Shown in pieces: positions 1 to 11,100 of a DNA stretch of 64,000 nucleotides. Numbering within the stretch: position 1 is the stretch's first letter; each line of letters opens with the position of its first letter. The stretch is from NCBI GenBank assembly GCA_963576735.1, contig OY755179.1:5394001-5458000 (forward strand), in the 5' to 3' direction. A program made the position numbers and the translations under genes. The notes beneath the pieces were generated by a model that was given only the letters and a program-made list of their open reading frames with translations, was not told the origin of the DNA and searched no databases. The DNA comes from Bedellia somnulentella. Its lineage: Eukaryota; Arthropoda; Insecta; Lepidoptera; Bedelliidae.

Positions 1-230
1 TTGTTATTAATATCTATTTTATTTCCTATTAAAATTGTATGTATTTGAGTTACTTGCTATAAAAAAAACATGTGTTGAAAATCAAATGTAACGTAAAAAT
101 AAGATTATTGTTAGATATGTTTTCTGTACACCTGTGAACATCTGTCATTGGCCTTACTTGATTTCTATTATTAACTGTGTATTATTACTTATGTCGCTGT
201 TGATGTTCCTAATAAAAATAAATAAATAAA
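1..230 (+). repeat. 5'-truncated LINE 3' UTR with AAAT tail
   Basis: This stretch is a close copy of 18370-18600, where the same sequence follows the last coding segment of a Jockey-like LINE. It ends in an A-rich AAATA repeat, the expected poly-A-like LINE tail. It is therefore the 3' end of the same LINE family, inserted separately and cut by the window edge or 5' truncation. No coding sequence remains. Confidence 0.75.
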
Positions 231-251
231 TAAAATAAAAATAAATAAAAA

Positions 252-498
252 ATACATACATATACTCACGGCTATAAATCCCTTAATGGGGTTGCCAGAG
301 CTTTGGTATGAGAAATTCCTCAGCCACTTTTGGAAGTTGATTGGGGAAAAGATGGTAATAATAAATGTTTTTGGTGACGGGTCTCAAACCACATATCGCC
401 CAAAAATCACTTAAAAAGCCCCTATACCCTAAGTCGCCTCTTACGATCACCCACGGGTAGAAATGGGGTAGTGTTATTCAAAGCCGACACTACACAGC
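252..498 (-). mobile_element. SINE-A copy
   Basis: Reads from a CATA microsatellite through ACTCACGGCTATAAATCCC, then TCCTCAGCCACTTTTGG and CGCCCAAAAATC, to GACACTACACAGC, which is the reverse complement of SINE-A. Near full length. Its internal variant (CCTAAGTCGCC, CCCACGGGTAG) resembles the second subfamily. Confidence 0.8.
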
Positions 499-654
499 AA
501 CTTAAACGATGTTGTTGTGTATGTTTTAGAGGTAGGTCATATCGTTTGTATCTGAAAACGTAGCAGTTGTTTCATTTCTTCTCAGAGTGTAAAAAAGTAC
601 TCATTTTTGTAAGTGCTTCGTATGAAATCAATATGGAGAATTTATTTATACATA

Positions 655-812
655 CCAATGTGGGAGTTAATTTTAGTAGAGGACGTCCTCGAAAGACTCA
701 TTTGTCAAAGATTGTTGGATGTGAACGAAGCTAGTGCCAGGATCGTCCAAATTGGCTATCGATAGTCTCTGCTTACCCCAATGGGAACTAACGGCGTGAG
801 TATGTATGTATG
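655..812 (+). mobile_element. RTE LINE 3'-end fragment
   Basis: Contains AGTAGAGGACGTCCTCG, GAACGAAGCTAG, GGCTATCGATAGTCTCTGC and CCCCAATGGGAACTAA, then GGCGTGAGTATG and a TATG tail. These match the last codons and tail of the RTE element at 15166-17271. Internal deletions have destroyed the frame. Confidence 0.75.
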
Positions 813-814
813 TT

Positions 815-1750
815 TTTTTTAATAAACTATATTATTCCATGTGAGACTTAATACAGTTAAACTTAACTTACGCTTCCAAAATATTAATTATGTTGAACAT
901 AAAATAGGTACTATTTCTTCAGGTGGCGCAAACAACACGTTAAAAAAATTTGCTTTGTAATATTTCAGTATAACATAAATAAAACATACTAGCGTTTGTG
1001 AGTTCAGCCAGAAAATAGGGATTTTTTTTTAGAGAAACATGCATTTCCATCGTCTTTTTTAGTATTAAATTCTTAATACAAGACCATATTATAAATAGTA
1101 TAAATACATAATGTTGTGGTTTTGATTGTAAAATTCATATTTTCTTCTGCCATCGCTTTGAGAATAAATAAATTAATGGTAAGATAATATTTTGTTATAA
1201 AACAAAAAAAAAAACTGTGAGTTAATATACTATTTAACTAACTTACTCCAATGAAACGCATTACATTATTGAAAATAAATCTTGGTGACCCTTGTGGTTT
1301 TGTAATGCAAACATGTTCACCCTACTCCAAATATTTTGTCATTAAAACAGCTTCTATTTCTAACGGGGCAAAGTTTAAAATCCTTTGCGTTGCGAAAGTG
1401 AAGAATAATGTTCAAGAAGTACATTTCGCATGAAAAAAGGTTGGTTGGTTGTTTACTTGACATGGCTCCGATAATTTAGAGGTTCTAAGATAAAAAAGAA
1501 TGTTCTCTTTTCTCAAAGGATTTGAGTTAATGGTCTTTAAATAAATAGTAATGAAAGTAATGATAAAAATTTAGCTTCAACAATTCATAAATCTTTCAGA
1601 TTCATAGATAAAAACTGTTTTATAGGATTTTTTTGTTTTATTTAAACCTTCTTAAATAGTTTGACCTATAGTTTAATTAATATATTTATTTGTTGCACTC
1701 AAACCGCTTTCACCACATTTTCTCATAGATTTATGTTGTTTTAATATTTT
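815..1750. other. No feature recognised
   Basis: AT-rich sequence with poly-A/T runs. A 60-codon open frame at 1251-1433 shows no domain or conserved motif and is not supported as a gene. Confidence 0.5.
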
Positions 1751-1753
1751 TAA

Positions 1754-2002
1754 TACATTATCATGGTTGTTAACGGTGAGGTAAAACATCGTGAGGAAAC
1801 CCCAATGGCTAAATTGTACTTAGTCACGTGACAGTGTATTCGTACAAAACGGCGATAGTCCTGCCCTCTATCACGTGATTACACTGCCCAAGCAAAACGT
1901 GGGTACTCTGAACACCAGGTTACAAAGACACGTGATGTTCAGAAGTATTAGTACCTCTACCAGCCCCTTCAGGGATATACAGCGTGAAAGTTTGAGTTTT
2001 AT
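1754..2002 (+). mobile_element. SINE-B copy lacking the tRNA head
   Basis: Starts at ATCATGGTTGTTAACGGTGAGG and runs through CCCTCTATCACGTGATTAC and GATGTTCAGAAGTATTAGTA to CCCCTTCAGGGATATACAGC and GTGAAAGTTTGAG. The tRNA-derived head is missing, so this is a 5'-truncated copy. Confidence 0.8.
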
Positions 2003-2009
2003 TATTTAA

Positions 2010-2415
2010 ATACAGGAAAGTCAGTGTCTGTTAATATAGTTACAATGTTTCACTTTATTATTGTTGCTTATAAAAGTTTTTAATGTTTGTAAAAAACAGT
2101 ACGATTGCAAGGTGAAGAATGAACATTAAAACAGTGATTTCATTTTGAAATTGGGTAAAGTTTCACATATTTTCCTGTTTGAAAACAAGAAAGTTGGGTC
2201 GCTCTACTATCTGTTATTGCGCTTGATATTTAAATTGTTATGCGAAGTAATTATTCGCGATGCAAGACAAACAGAAATAACATGAGTTTATCTAAATATG
2301 AAAAGTTTGCGACAACGTAACGTTCACAAAGTGAAGAACTTGGCACTTTCCCTTCATGTAAAACACTGTGTGTTTTAATTAGAAAAAGTCTTTTGAAATA
2401 AACTGTGTGTTTTAA
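2010..2415. other. No feature recognised
   Basis: AT-rich spacer. Open frames on either strand are short and without recognisable motifs. Confidence 0.5.
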
Positions 2416-2417
2416 AA

Positions 2418-2667
2418 TATACATACATACATACATATACTCACGGCTATAAATCCCTCGAAGGGGTAGCCAGAGCTAAGGAATTAAAATTCCTCAGCCA
2501 CTTTTAGAAATTTGAATGGGGAAAAGATGGTGAAATAAAGGTTTGGTGATAGGTCTCCAACCGCATCGCCCAAAAATCCCTTAAAAGCCCCAATACCGTT
2601 AGTCGCCTCTTACGTACACCCACCGGAAGAAATGGGGTAGTGCTATTCTAAGCCGACACTACACAGC
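2418..2667 (-). mobile_element. SINE-A copy
   Basis: Full-length copy beginning with a CATA tail and ending at CGACACTACACAGC. It carries the first-subfamily form (TTACGTACACCCACCGGAAG). Confidence 0.85.
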
Positions 2668-2708
2668 GTAAAATATCTCAAACCCAATTTTTTCGCGAGT
2701 GTCATAAG

Positions 2709-2720
2709 AGAGCTTTTTTA
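2709..2720. repeat. Target-site duplication (left) of SINE-D
   Basis: AGAGCTTTTTTA, repeated exactly at 2894-2905. Confidence 0.75.
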
Positions 2721-2893
2721 CTAATAAATAAAAAATAAATAAAGGAAAGAAAAATTTCGACACAGGTGGGATTCGAACCCGCGACCTCGGGTAGACGCCC
2801 CCGTCGCTCTTGCCAATTGAGCTAGTTTATTTATTCTTTATTTATTAGTAATAATCCCCACATGAGGTTTTCATGAACAAAAAGATTTAAATT
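2721..2893 (+). mobile_element. SINE-D copy with inverted 5' half
   Basis: Flanked by a 12-bp target duplication AGAGCTTTTTTA (2709-2720 and 2894-2905). The left part is the reverse complement of the tRNA-like head: GGATTCGAACCCGCGACC is an antisense B box, and CCAATTGAGCTA is an antisense A-box end. The right part is the forward 3' tail, ATTAGTAATAATCCCCACAT then GAGGTTTTCATGAAC. A forward tail joined to a reversed head inside one target duplication is the twin-priming signature. Compare the uninverted copy at 61676-61818. Confidence 0.75.
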
Positions 2894-2905
2894 AGAGCTT
2901 TTTTA

Positions 2906-3075
2906 GTTTTGAAGGAGATTAATGTGCGATGTGGTAGGAAATTTATCACCAACCATCCTTTATTTTACCATTATCTTTTTCTATTTAACTTCCATAAATG
3001 GCCGAGAAATATCCAATCCAGAAAGATATGTTACCCCTTTTTTGGATTTTAAAGACGCGAGTCTTATGTATGGTT
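2906..3075 (+). repeat. Diverged SINE-A relic
   Basis: Contains GCGATGTGGTAGG, ATCACCAACCATCCTTTATT, TTACCATTATC and ATGGCCGAGAAAT in SINE-A order, ending GCGAGTCTTATGTATG. Much more diverged than neighbouring copies, so an old insertion. Confidence 0.55.
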
Positions 3076-3154
3076 ATTGGTTAGGTTTTTAAAAATAAAA
3101 GTAAAGCAACTATTTTTTTATAGATATGTTGTATTTTATTGTTAGTAGTTTTTT

Positions 3155-3354
3155 GTTGTGTAGTGTCGGCTTAGAATAGCACTACCCCGTTTTTCAAGGG
3201 ATTTTTGGGCGATGCGGTTGGAGACCCATCACCAACAACCTTTACTTTTCCCCACTCAATTTCCCAACAGTGGCTGAGGAATTTCTAATTCCTTAGCTCT
3301 GGTTACCCCTTCTAGGGCTTTAAAGCCGTGAGCATATGTATGTATGTATGTATG
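3155..3354 (+). mobile_element. SINE-A copy with internal deletion
   Basis: Starts GTTGTGTAGTGTCGGCTTAG and ends GCCGTGAGCATATGTATG plus a TATG tail. About 50 bp between CACTACCCCG and AAGGGATTTTTGGG is deleted compared with full-length copies. Confidence 0.8.
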
Positions 3355-3359
3355 TTGTA

Positions 3360-3870
3360 TGTCAAAAGTAGATGCAGAATCGTTGGTTCTAGGATCTTTA
3401 CATATTTTTAAGTCGATGAATCTGTACGACTATGTTTCTTATTTGCTTTTATTTTTACAACTAAAAAATAGACACATTTAAAAATATATCTTTGATTCTA
3501 GTGCGGTCGGCTAAAACAATAATGATAACTAAAAACAGGATTCTTTGCAAAACTTGGCGCGCGGTAAGTACTGTTCAATGAGCAAAGTTGGTGTGAGTTA
3601 CGGACGAATAGGTCCCATGTGCTTTTAACAAGCGGGAGCTTTTATATGACTTGCTTCACATCAGGCTTTTACGATTTTAGAAATTATGTGAAAGTTTCTT
3701 TAGAGTTAGAGAGTTTCAACCAATAATAATATGAAAATATGAATTGAATGGCTATGAGTCCAAATATATTTTAGAAGGGAAGTAAAGGTACCAATTATTT
3801 CTGAAATAATGATGCGTAATGTGTACAAAAAAAGTAATGCAAACGATCATGAGAGTAAGAATAGACCAAA
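3360..3870. other. No feature recognised
   Basis: AT-rich spacer before the Jockey-like LINE. It may include unrecognised 5' sequence of that element. Confidence 0.4.
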
Positions 3871-3879
3871 CACGAATAG

Positions 3880-4798
3880 ACCGAAAACAGCTCCTAGTGC
3901 AATTGATTACAAAAATAATAGGTTGTAGTTTGTGGGGATTTCAATGTTGACTTATTGGGTAAGGGTCTAGTAAAGAAAGAATATTAACATTTTTTCACTC
4001 ATTTTATCTTCTAAATGTATTTAATGAGCCAATCCGAATCACCTCGACCTCTGCAACATGTTTAGATAATATTAATTGCAATTGTGATTACTCCGGTCAC
4101 TTCCTTTTTGATTGCATTACCTCAGGCCACAAGGGTCAATTTATAAATTTAGAATTTAGCATTGAAAAGAAAAAGTCTATTGTATGTAGACAAATAACTG
4201 AAAAAAAAACTTAGCTTATTTGAAAATAATATTAGGTCTAGCATCAGCCCTCCAATGAGAAGCAGTGAATCATTAGAGACTTGTCTTTCATTCATCAATG
4301 TGCTAAAAACAGAATTCAACAAAATCTTTAAAATTAAGGTAATACTATGTAATACAAAATGCTCTTTTGCTGAATGGGCTACGGCTGGGATTAGAATAAG
4401 TAGAGATCACATGTATAACATTTATAGAGAAAAGTCCTATAACTTCAACCAAGAATTTATTAATTATGTCAGAAAATAATCTAATTTTTTTTAAAAAGTT
4501 TTTGGTGAAGCTGAATCTAGATGTTTACAACATAAAATTAAGAATTCTTCTAACAAGAGTAAGACTGTCTGGAAAATAATCAACAGTGAAACTGGAAAAC
4601 TAAAATCCCCACATGATTTTAACTTATTATTAGATAATGAACTGATACAGCCAAGATCACAAACTGCTTACATTTTTGAAATTCATTTTATAAATACCCC
4701 CACTCAGACAACAGAGAGAGATTAAATTAATGTCCCCAAAAAGCTCTTGAGTTGTTGGAACAAAACGTTACCAAAAACACAGCACAGTTTTCTTTTAT
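3880..4798 (+). pseudogene. Jockey-like LINE, 5' portion (endonuclease end and linker)
   Basis: Broken translation across frames shows the end of an AP-type endonuclease domain (a GDFNVD motif near 3935, then ITSTSATCLDNI, then SGHKGQF near 4130). It is followed by the linker typical of Jockey-clade ORF2 (AEWATAGIRISRD near 4370, KTVWKIINSETGK near 4560). The product would have been the endonuclease/reverse transcriptase that nicks the target and copies LINE RNA. Stops and frameshifts (for example after YVRK at 4477) make it a pseudogene. The coding sequence stops at QFSF near 4795 and resumes at 9683 with VDSNDIIKNF, because a second LINE is inserted here. Confidence 0.7.
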
Positions 4799-4915
4799 AA
4801 ATAATAATAATAAAAACATTTATTGCAGACTACAAGGTCCATAAGGGTTAGTAATACAAGAAAAAACTAAAATACAAAACTAAAGAACTAAAAATATCGT
4901 TAGTAGACTTAAAAC

Positions 4916-7723
4916 CTATTTTTTATCTCTACTGTACAAAGTAATGGACCACTGCCCGAACAGTGGCGTGTCCCATTTCGCCGCAAATGTTCGCAGAAGG
5001 CTATTGTTGGACGCAAGTAGTCTATCCCTAGTGGAGGCCGCGCGTTTCCGCATGATGGCAAAAAAGTCATCAACATGGGCCTCCGCGAACATCAGCGACG
5101 CACTGCAGTGCCGGGGTTTTCGCGACATTATTCGTAGAGCATCGTTGTATTGAACGCGTAGTGCGCTGTACGCACTCCGCTTATATGAGAGCCACAGGCT
5201 GCAGGTGTAGAAAGACTGACAGAAAGCTCGGAACAGGGTCAGTTTTACCTCTGTGCTACACCTAGCAAACCTGCGGGCCACCATATTGCATCGTACAGAC
5301 AGCGCCCTACGCTCTCTTTCAATATCAAGATTGTCTGAGAGCTTTACGTCAAGGAAGTGTCCCAAATACTTAAAACTATCCACCCTTATGAGCTCCCTAC
5401 CACATAGCTTTATCGGGGGAACCGATTTTGGCAGTTTGTTTCCCGCACTAAATACCAGATAAACACTTTTGCTAACGTTATACTTAAGCCCACATTTAAC
5501 AGCATAACTCTCACAAATATTAAGTAGCTTTTGCAATGCGCTCACTGAAGGGCTCAGTAGCGCCATATCATCAGCATAGCTGATGTTATTCATGGAAGTT
5601 CCATCAACCGAGCACCCGACTTTGGCTCCACTGAGCTCCTCAATCAGCGCATTTACAAATATATTAAAAAGCCTCGGAGAAGACAATCCGCCCTGCCGGA
5701 CGCCGCATTTTAGGCGGTACTCAGGGCTCACACTGTCACCCCACCTCACATAATTTTTTTGGTGCTGGTACCAGAACCTGAATAGAGCCATATGTTCCGG
5801 ATCAAGATTGGTCTCCCTTGACAGTTTGCTCCACAGTACATCATAATTTACAACATCAAATGCCTTACTGAGATCCAGGAAGCATCCGTATACTGGTGTC
5901 TTCCTATCGGTGTAGTACCTGACAGTCTGCTTGACGCACAGAATAGCACTCTCAGTAGATACCCCTTCCCTAAATCCGAATTGGGAATCACTGATTGACG
6001 ATTTAGCGGCTAGCTGCTCGTCAAGCAGACTGTCTAGCACCTTAGCAATCACAGTAGCAAGCGAAATAGGTCTATAGTTACTACTGTCCACCACACTACC
6101 ATTTCTGTTCTTAACAATTGGCACAACTACAGTCTTCATAAGTTCGTCAGGTAAATAGGAATGCCCTATACATAAATTAAACAACATACACAGTAATCTA
6201 GATATGTGTGGGCCAGCAAAACGAAGGTGCTCTATGCTGAGACCATCGTGGCCGGGAGATTTACCACGCTTTATACGCTTAATTGCTCGCTTGACGTCTG
6301 ACGCCGTAAATCTCACGTATCTCTCACCGGCCACGGTGGTCCTCACCTCGTCACTAGAGACATTTAAAGCCGTGGGTTCCATCTTAAAAAGCTCACAGAA
6401 CATATTCGCAATGTTTTCCGAGCCCGAAGACTGACCAACCGTATCGGATACCGGTGGTTTCGGATTTAATTTAGCTGTAGCCTTCCAAAAACCAGAAAAA
6501 TCTTTACACTGACATTTACTAGCGAGTATGTCCATTTTTATTTGCTGTTCATTGTTCTGGCACCAGCGAAGCTTAGATTTAAATTCTTTTCGTGTTCGAC
6601 ACATGCTCTCATACACTCTACCTGAGGCAGGCCTACCATATGCATTCCAATCTTGCAAACTCAACCTAGCCGCGGCGTGCAACGGTTTAATATGCCTATT
6701 CCACCCTATTAAAGGCTTTCTCTTTACAACATTAGCAATATGACAGGAAATAGACGCCTTCGTTAATATATCAACAATGGTGGTATATAAATTATCTATC
6801 ACTTTTGTGTGGACAGTATTTTTACATATGAGATCACAGCACTTACCCAATTCTTGAGGAAAATCGATATCGCGCAGTCTTTGGTTACACTGGGTTGTAT
6901 ACATACATATCTGTTCCTCCGTTCTTATACCCCAAGCTACTTTATTTACAAGTTTATCTCTAGTGTCCCTGACAAAACTGGGTAATAGTTCCAAGTTATA
7001 GTATAGCTAAATAGGCATATGGTCTGACCATCTAACGTTGTACATAATTTTAACATTACTTATCGCAGACAGTGTTGCGTCAGTGACAAGACAGTGGTCT
7101 AGCCATCGCGTACACCCATGCGCTTCACTAATGTAGGTATACGAGTCGGCAGGTAGGAGTTTCACGTCCGCACAGGTCCACTTCACATCATCACAAAAGT
7201 TCAACATTTCATTATAGAATAGTTCTCCTGGGTGCGCATTCAAATCACCAACAATGTACACCAGTTGACTACAGTTACTTTCACAAATCGCGTTAATCTC
7301 AGCAAGGCAGTCTGTAAATAGAGTCAAATTGTGTTTCGAATTCACTGGCATGTACACAGAAAGTATTAAAATACTAATATCTCTAACAAGACACTTAATG
7401 GCACATAATCGATTATTATGACACTCGATGACCGAAACTACTTCGAAAGCACTTCGCCTCCAAAGAATGGCCACGCCCCCGTACGGACGACCCCTTAGAA
7501 CACCTTCCTCTAAGTTGACAGCCGAAACACCAGTCGCCGTGAAATCCGGGTGCACCATAGATAAATTAGGTAGATCATGGTTTAGCATCCATGTTTCCTG
7601 GAGCGCTAATACATCGGTGTCGTCACATATTTCTCCGACACAACATTTCGACCTTTCAAATGATTTACAGTTCAGACTAACAATTCTAAGCTGATTTCTG
7701 TCGATTTTAGGGTTGACCGCCAT
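4916..7723 (-). pseudogene. LINE ORF2: AP endonuclease + reverse transcriptase, one in-frame stop
   Basis: One frame of 935 codons starting at ATG 7723, broken only by TAG at 7007-7009. The first ~238 residues are an AP-type endonuclease with LNCKS, LQETW (catalytic Glu), GDLNAH (Asp/Asn), WLDH and the closing SDHMPI. The rest is reverse transcriptase with PGHDGLS, NYRPISLA, FLDLSKAFDVV (first catalytic Asp), GVRQGGLSSPRLFN and SYADDMALL (YADD active site), then a thumb and C-terminal region. The protein would nick chromosomal DNA and prime cDNA synthesis from the LINE RNA. The ORF2 start overlaps the ORF1 stop by 17 nt, suggesting coupled translation. The stop falls exactly between endonuclease and reverse transcriptase, so this copy is probably inactive. 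Confidence 0.88.
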
Positions 7724-9582
7724 TGTTAATATTTGTTGAGTTCAAAACACCATTCTCATTCTGCTTCACACGGTTAAAATCAAAATATTTACGAAAATAT
7801 ATTCCGTTTGGCCATAGGTAATCATTCGTAAATAAATAATATTTACGCTGAGGCACTAGCATTTTATATGAGTCATAATTCTTGTAACGCCTGGATGTTA
7901 TTACCTTCTCCGGGTGTACAACTAATTTCGTTTTATCACGTATATATTCAGCAATATCATTCCCCGTTGTTTCTTTGGACACATTGTAAACGAATATCGG
8001 TATTAACGAGTCCTCAGCCGCCTTAAACTTTGAGTTACGCTCAACAGTTGCCTTCCCTTGCCTTCCGATAAAGCGTAATCTATATCTCCTCTTATAATCC
8101 ACTGTTTTCCAACCATTGTCATCACAATCAGCTGATTTTTCGCTCTCATCAATGCGCGCCGGCAAGTTGCCCTGGCCGTGCGCTTGCAGCCTGTTTTTTT
8201 GTGCGATTTCCTTTCTCGTTCCCACACACACATCCCCGTATTGCCCACTCGCTCTCTCTACACGCACCGGCGGCGGCGGCGGCGCAGTCGTGCGGTCCCA
8301 CTGACCTCCATTATACTACATAAGTACGCTGGACTAATTATAGGCCGGGTGACAGTGAGGCGATTTGATTTTCGCCATTTTAGCGCTTACGGCAGCAGTG
8401 AAGGAACAAGGAACTAATAAAAGAGATGGGACAGGAAGATAAAATATATCGATAAAATGTTTCTGCTTAAAGGAAAGGCTAAGTTTTATCGAAACGAAAC
8501 TTTACAGCACTATTGATTTATAATTGTTTCTAAAAACCATAGATATATTATGCTTTATGGTAAAAAAACACTGGCCATTTTGCAGTTTACGTCATATTTA
8601 GTTCCCCGTTCCTTCATTGGGGGCGCTTCAAATTGGCACAGTAAATAGCTGTCATTTTAATACGTATCATTAGTCCAGCGTACTTATATAGTATAATGGA
8701 GGTCAGTGTGCGGTCCTCATCGGCTGATTTTGATATGTCCGAAACCGCGGTGGTCCTCACGCTCGCGCATCGTTCAGCCGCTACTTTGTGACTCAGCCCC
8801 GACGGCGGCGGCGGCGGCGGCTGCGGCGGCGGCGGCGGCGGAGGCGAGATGCTCCGAGCAGTCGTGATTCGTGCGTAAGAGGAGCGTGCGTCACTTGCAG
8901 ACGTCACTAACGGCTCGTTAGTATGTGGTGAAGATGAGTTAAGACTACCCTCCTTATTCGAGGAAAAATTCAAAAATCCCATAGGTCCACTCATACATTC
9001 AATACTTGAATTCACGCAGTAAGCACCTCTTTTTGTATTGATATTAGGTGCATTTTCAGTTTTCTCATATTCCACATAGCTAATTTGCGGGCTCTTTTTT
9101 GTATCTGCCTGAGATTTTAACAAATCGATTTCCGATTTTAGCTTTTTAAAATCATCCTGCGTTACAAACTCCTTCGTAAGGAAATCCCTTTGTATCTCTT
9201 TAAGTTCACTTTGGACTTTAACTAGGTCTTTAAGCAACCTTGTCACATCAACGTGATCAAAACACACTGGCGGTAATTTGTGCAACTCCTTTGCCACAAA
9301 GACCGGTACCTTTTCAACATCTGTGTATTTTAATAGTGTCACAATGTCGTCTATATCCCTGGAGGCCTTCTTCTGACCCCTTCTTTGCACTTTTGGTGCT
9401 GATATAGAGTCAAACAGCAGGTTCTTCGCCTCTTGAATCTCCTCATTAGAAAAAGCCGATACACAAATAGACGTCAAGCTCACTTCATCCATGACTTCGG
9501 CTTTATTTTGCACAAAGGCTAACACCTCGTTGATCACAATATTGCATTTATCACATTTTAAAACATTTGTTATTGTAGTCAT
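7707..9582 (-). pseudogene. LINE ORF1 (RNA-binding protein) split by a MITE
   Basis: Starts at ATG 9582 (MTTITNVLKCDKCNIVINEV) and runs to 8709, then resumes at 8290 and stops at 7707. Taking out the 410-bp MITE and one 8-bp duplication (418 nt) puts both halves in one frame, about 485 residues. The N-terminal part has a conserved block ending KLPPVCFDHVDVTRLLKDL and a predicted coiled coil around DFKKLKSEIDLLKSQ. The middle is proline-rich, encoded by CGG repeats on both sides of the insertion. The C-terminal part (IFVYNVSKETTGNDIAEYI through LWPNGIYFRKYFDF) looks like the RRM-like domain of LINE ORF1 proteins, which coat LINE RNA. RRM assignment is by pattern only. Confidence 0.75.
8299..8708. 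mobile_element. 410-bp MITE with 40-bp inverted repeats, 8-bp target duplication
   Basis: Terminal inverted repeats start CACTGACCTCCATTATACTA at 8299 and end with the complementary sequence at 8708; the arms are about 40 bp with one visible mismatch. They are flanked by TGCGGTCC at 8291-8298 and 8709-8716. An 8-bp duplication fits hAT or P superfamily transposons. No transposase is encoded, so it is non-autonomous. Confidence 0.88.
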
Positions 9583-9682
9583 TATGATCGAGTTCAATGA
9601 CCACTCCCGTTGCGATGAGTCATTACGAACGCGACGTCGAACCGAAGCAACGCATCGAACGAGACTGACACTATGCACTGAC

Positions 9683-11100
9683 TTTATGTACGTTGACAGT
9701 AATGATATAATTAAAAATTTTAAAACCTTTAACCTTAAAAAAACCGAAGACATAACAGAAATGTCAGTTTTCTTCATAAACAGAATAATAAATATAATCG
9801 CTCCCCATTTAACGATACTTTTTAATAAATGTATAGATATAGGAGAATTTCCAGACTGTTTGAAGTTAAGTAGGCTCATCCCACTATATAAATCAGGAGA
9901 TAGTCAGGACTTTACCAATTATAGGCCTATTTCTATTTTACCAGTTCTCAGTAAAGTTTTTAAGAAAATCATGTCCCACCAAATGCTTTCATATTTCAAG
10001 AAACATAATATATTCCTTGACGAGGAATATGGTTTTAGTAAAGGTAGGTCTACTGTAGATGAAGGAGTGTAACTAATGAAAAATATTTTTAATTCATGGG
10101 AAAACTCCCGGGATGCGTTAGGTATATTTTGTGACCTCACAAAAGCTTTTGATGTGTAAAAAAGGAAATAGCGTTGATTAAACTTAAATATTACGGTTTT
10201 GACGAGCAAGCACTAAAATTAATAGCATCATATCTTAATAAAAGAACTTTAAAGGTTGATATTAATGGAACCACGTCTGAAGGATCAGAAATAGAGATGG
10301 GCGTTCCTCAAGGTTCTATACTTGGCCCATTACTGTTTCTGATTTATATTTATGATTTACCATTTATGGTACAAAAGTATTCTGAGATAGTTATGTTTGC
10401 AGATGACACATCTTTAATATTTAATGTAGCGAGATCCTTTACATCTCTTGACGACGTAAGTAAGCTATCTCACTGGTATTGCATTGGTTTACTGTAAATA
10501 ACCTGGTTTTGAATGCCAAAAAAACTAAATGTATTAAATTTACTTTACCGAATGTTAGGCAAGTTGATGCCAATATTGTTATTGACAGTGAAAAAGTAGA
10601 ATTATTGGAAGAGACAAAATTCGTAGGGATAATAATCGAGTCTAAGTTGCGATGGGGACCCCATATACTAACACTTTCTAAAAGGCTGAGTTCAGTAGCG
10701 TATGCCGTGCGTAAGATTAGAGAAATAGCAGTCATAGAAACAGCTCGCATTGTTTATTTCAGTTATTTTTTCATAGTATTATGTCGTACGGTATTTTATT
10801 ATGGGGTAAAGAGGCTGATGTTCATAAAGTTTTCGTCTTACAAAAGCGAGCTATCCGATCTATCTACATGTTAAGGTCGAGGTATTCTTTGCGCGAAATA
10901 TTTAAAGATATTGGCATTTTAACTGTTCCTTGTCAATACATATTTGAGAATTTAATGAATGCCAAAAAGCATATTGGCCAATTTAGTAAAGTTAGTGATA
11001 GGCATACTGTTAACACTCGAAATAAGGACAAACTTAACGTACCGAACCGAAGTGGAGACTTAATAAAGTAAGTAACTTCTTTATGGGACAATCCCTTCAA
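9683..11100 (+). pseudogene. Jockey-like LINE, reverse transcriptase portion
   Basis: Resumes the Jockey-like ORF2 begun at 3880. Visible RT blocks in order are NYRPISILPVLSKVF (near 9918), GFSKGRSTVDEG, FCDLTKAFDV (near 10130), GVPQGSILGPLLF (near 10300) and MFADDTSLIF (near 10395, active-site FADD). They are followed by thumb sequence (NLVLNAKKTKCIKF) and YGILLWG (near 10785). Stops at 10069-10071 and 10156-10158 and several frameshifts make it non-functional. The frame is interrupted again at about 11100 by a Penelope-like element and finishes at 12180-12350. Orientation and family match the 3880-4798 segment. Confidence 0.8.

Larger units (their letters stand above)
4799..9682 (-). mobile_element. 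CR1/L2-group non-LTR retrotransposon, near full length
   Basis: A two-ORF LINE on the minus strand. The 5' end lies near 9682 and the 3' end at an ATT/AAT repeat at 4799-4812. It contains ORF1 (9582-7707, interrupted by a MITE) and ORF2 (7723-4916, with one stop). It sits inside the Jockey-like LINE: the host element's reading resumes on the other side, and TTTAT (4794-4798, 9683-9687) may be the target duplication, although a T-run length difference makes it uncertain. Exact clade (CR1, L2, Crack or Daphne) cannot be decided by eye. Confidence 0.8.

Noticed and set aside
2765..2830. A possible tRNA gene on the minus strand
   Set aside because: Part of a twin-primed SINE-D insertion bounded by target duplications.
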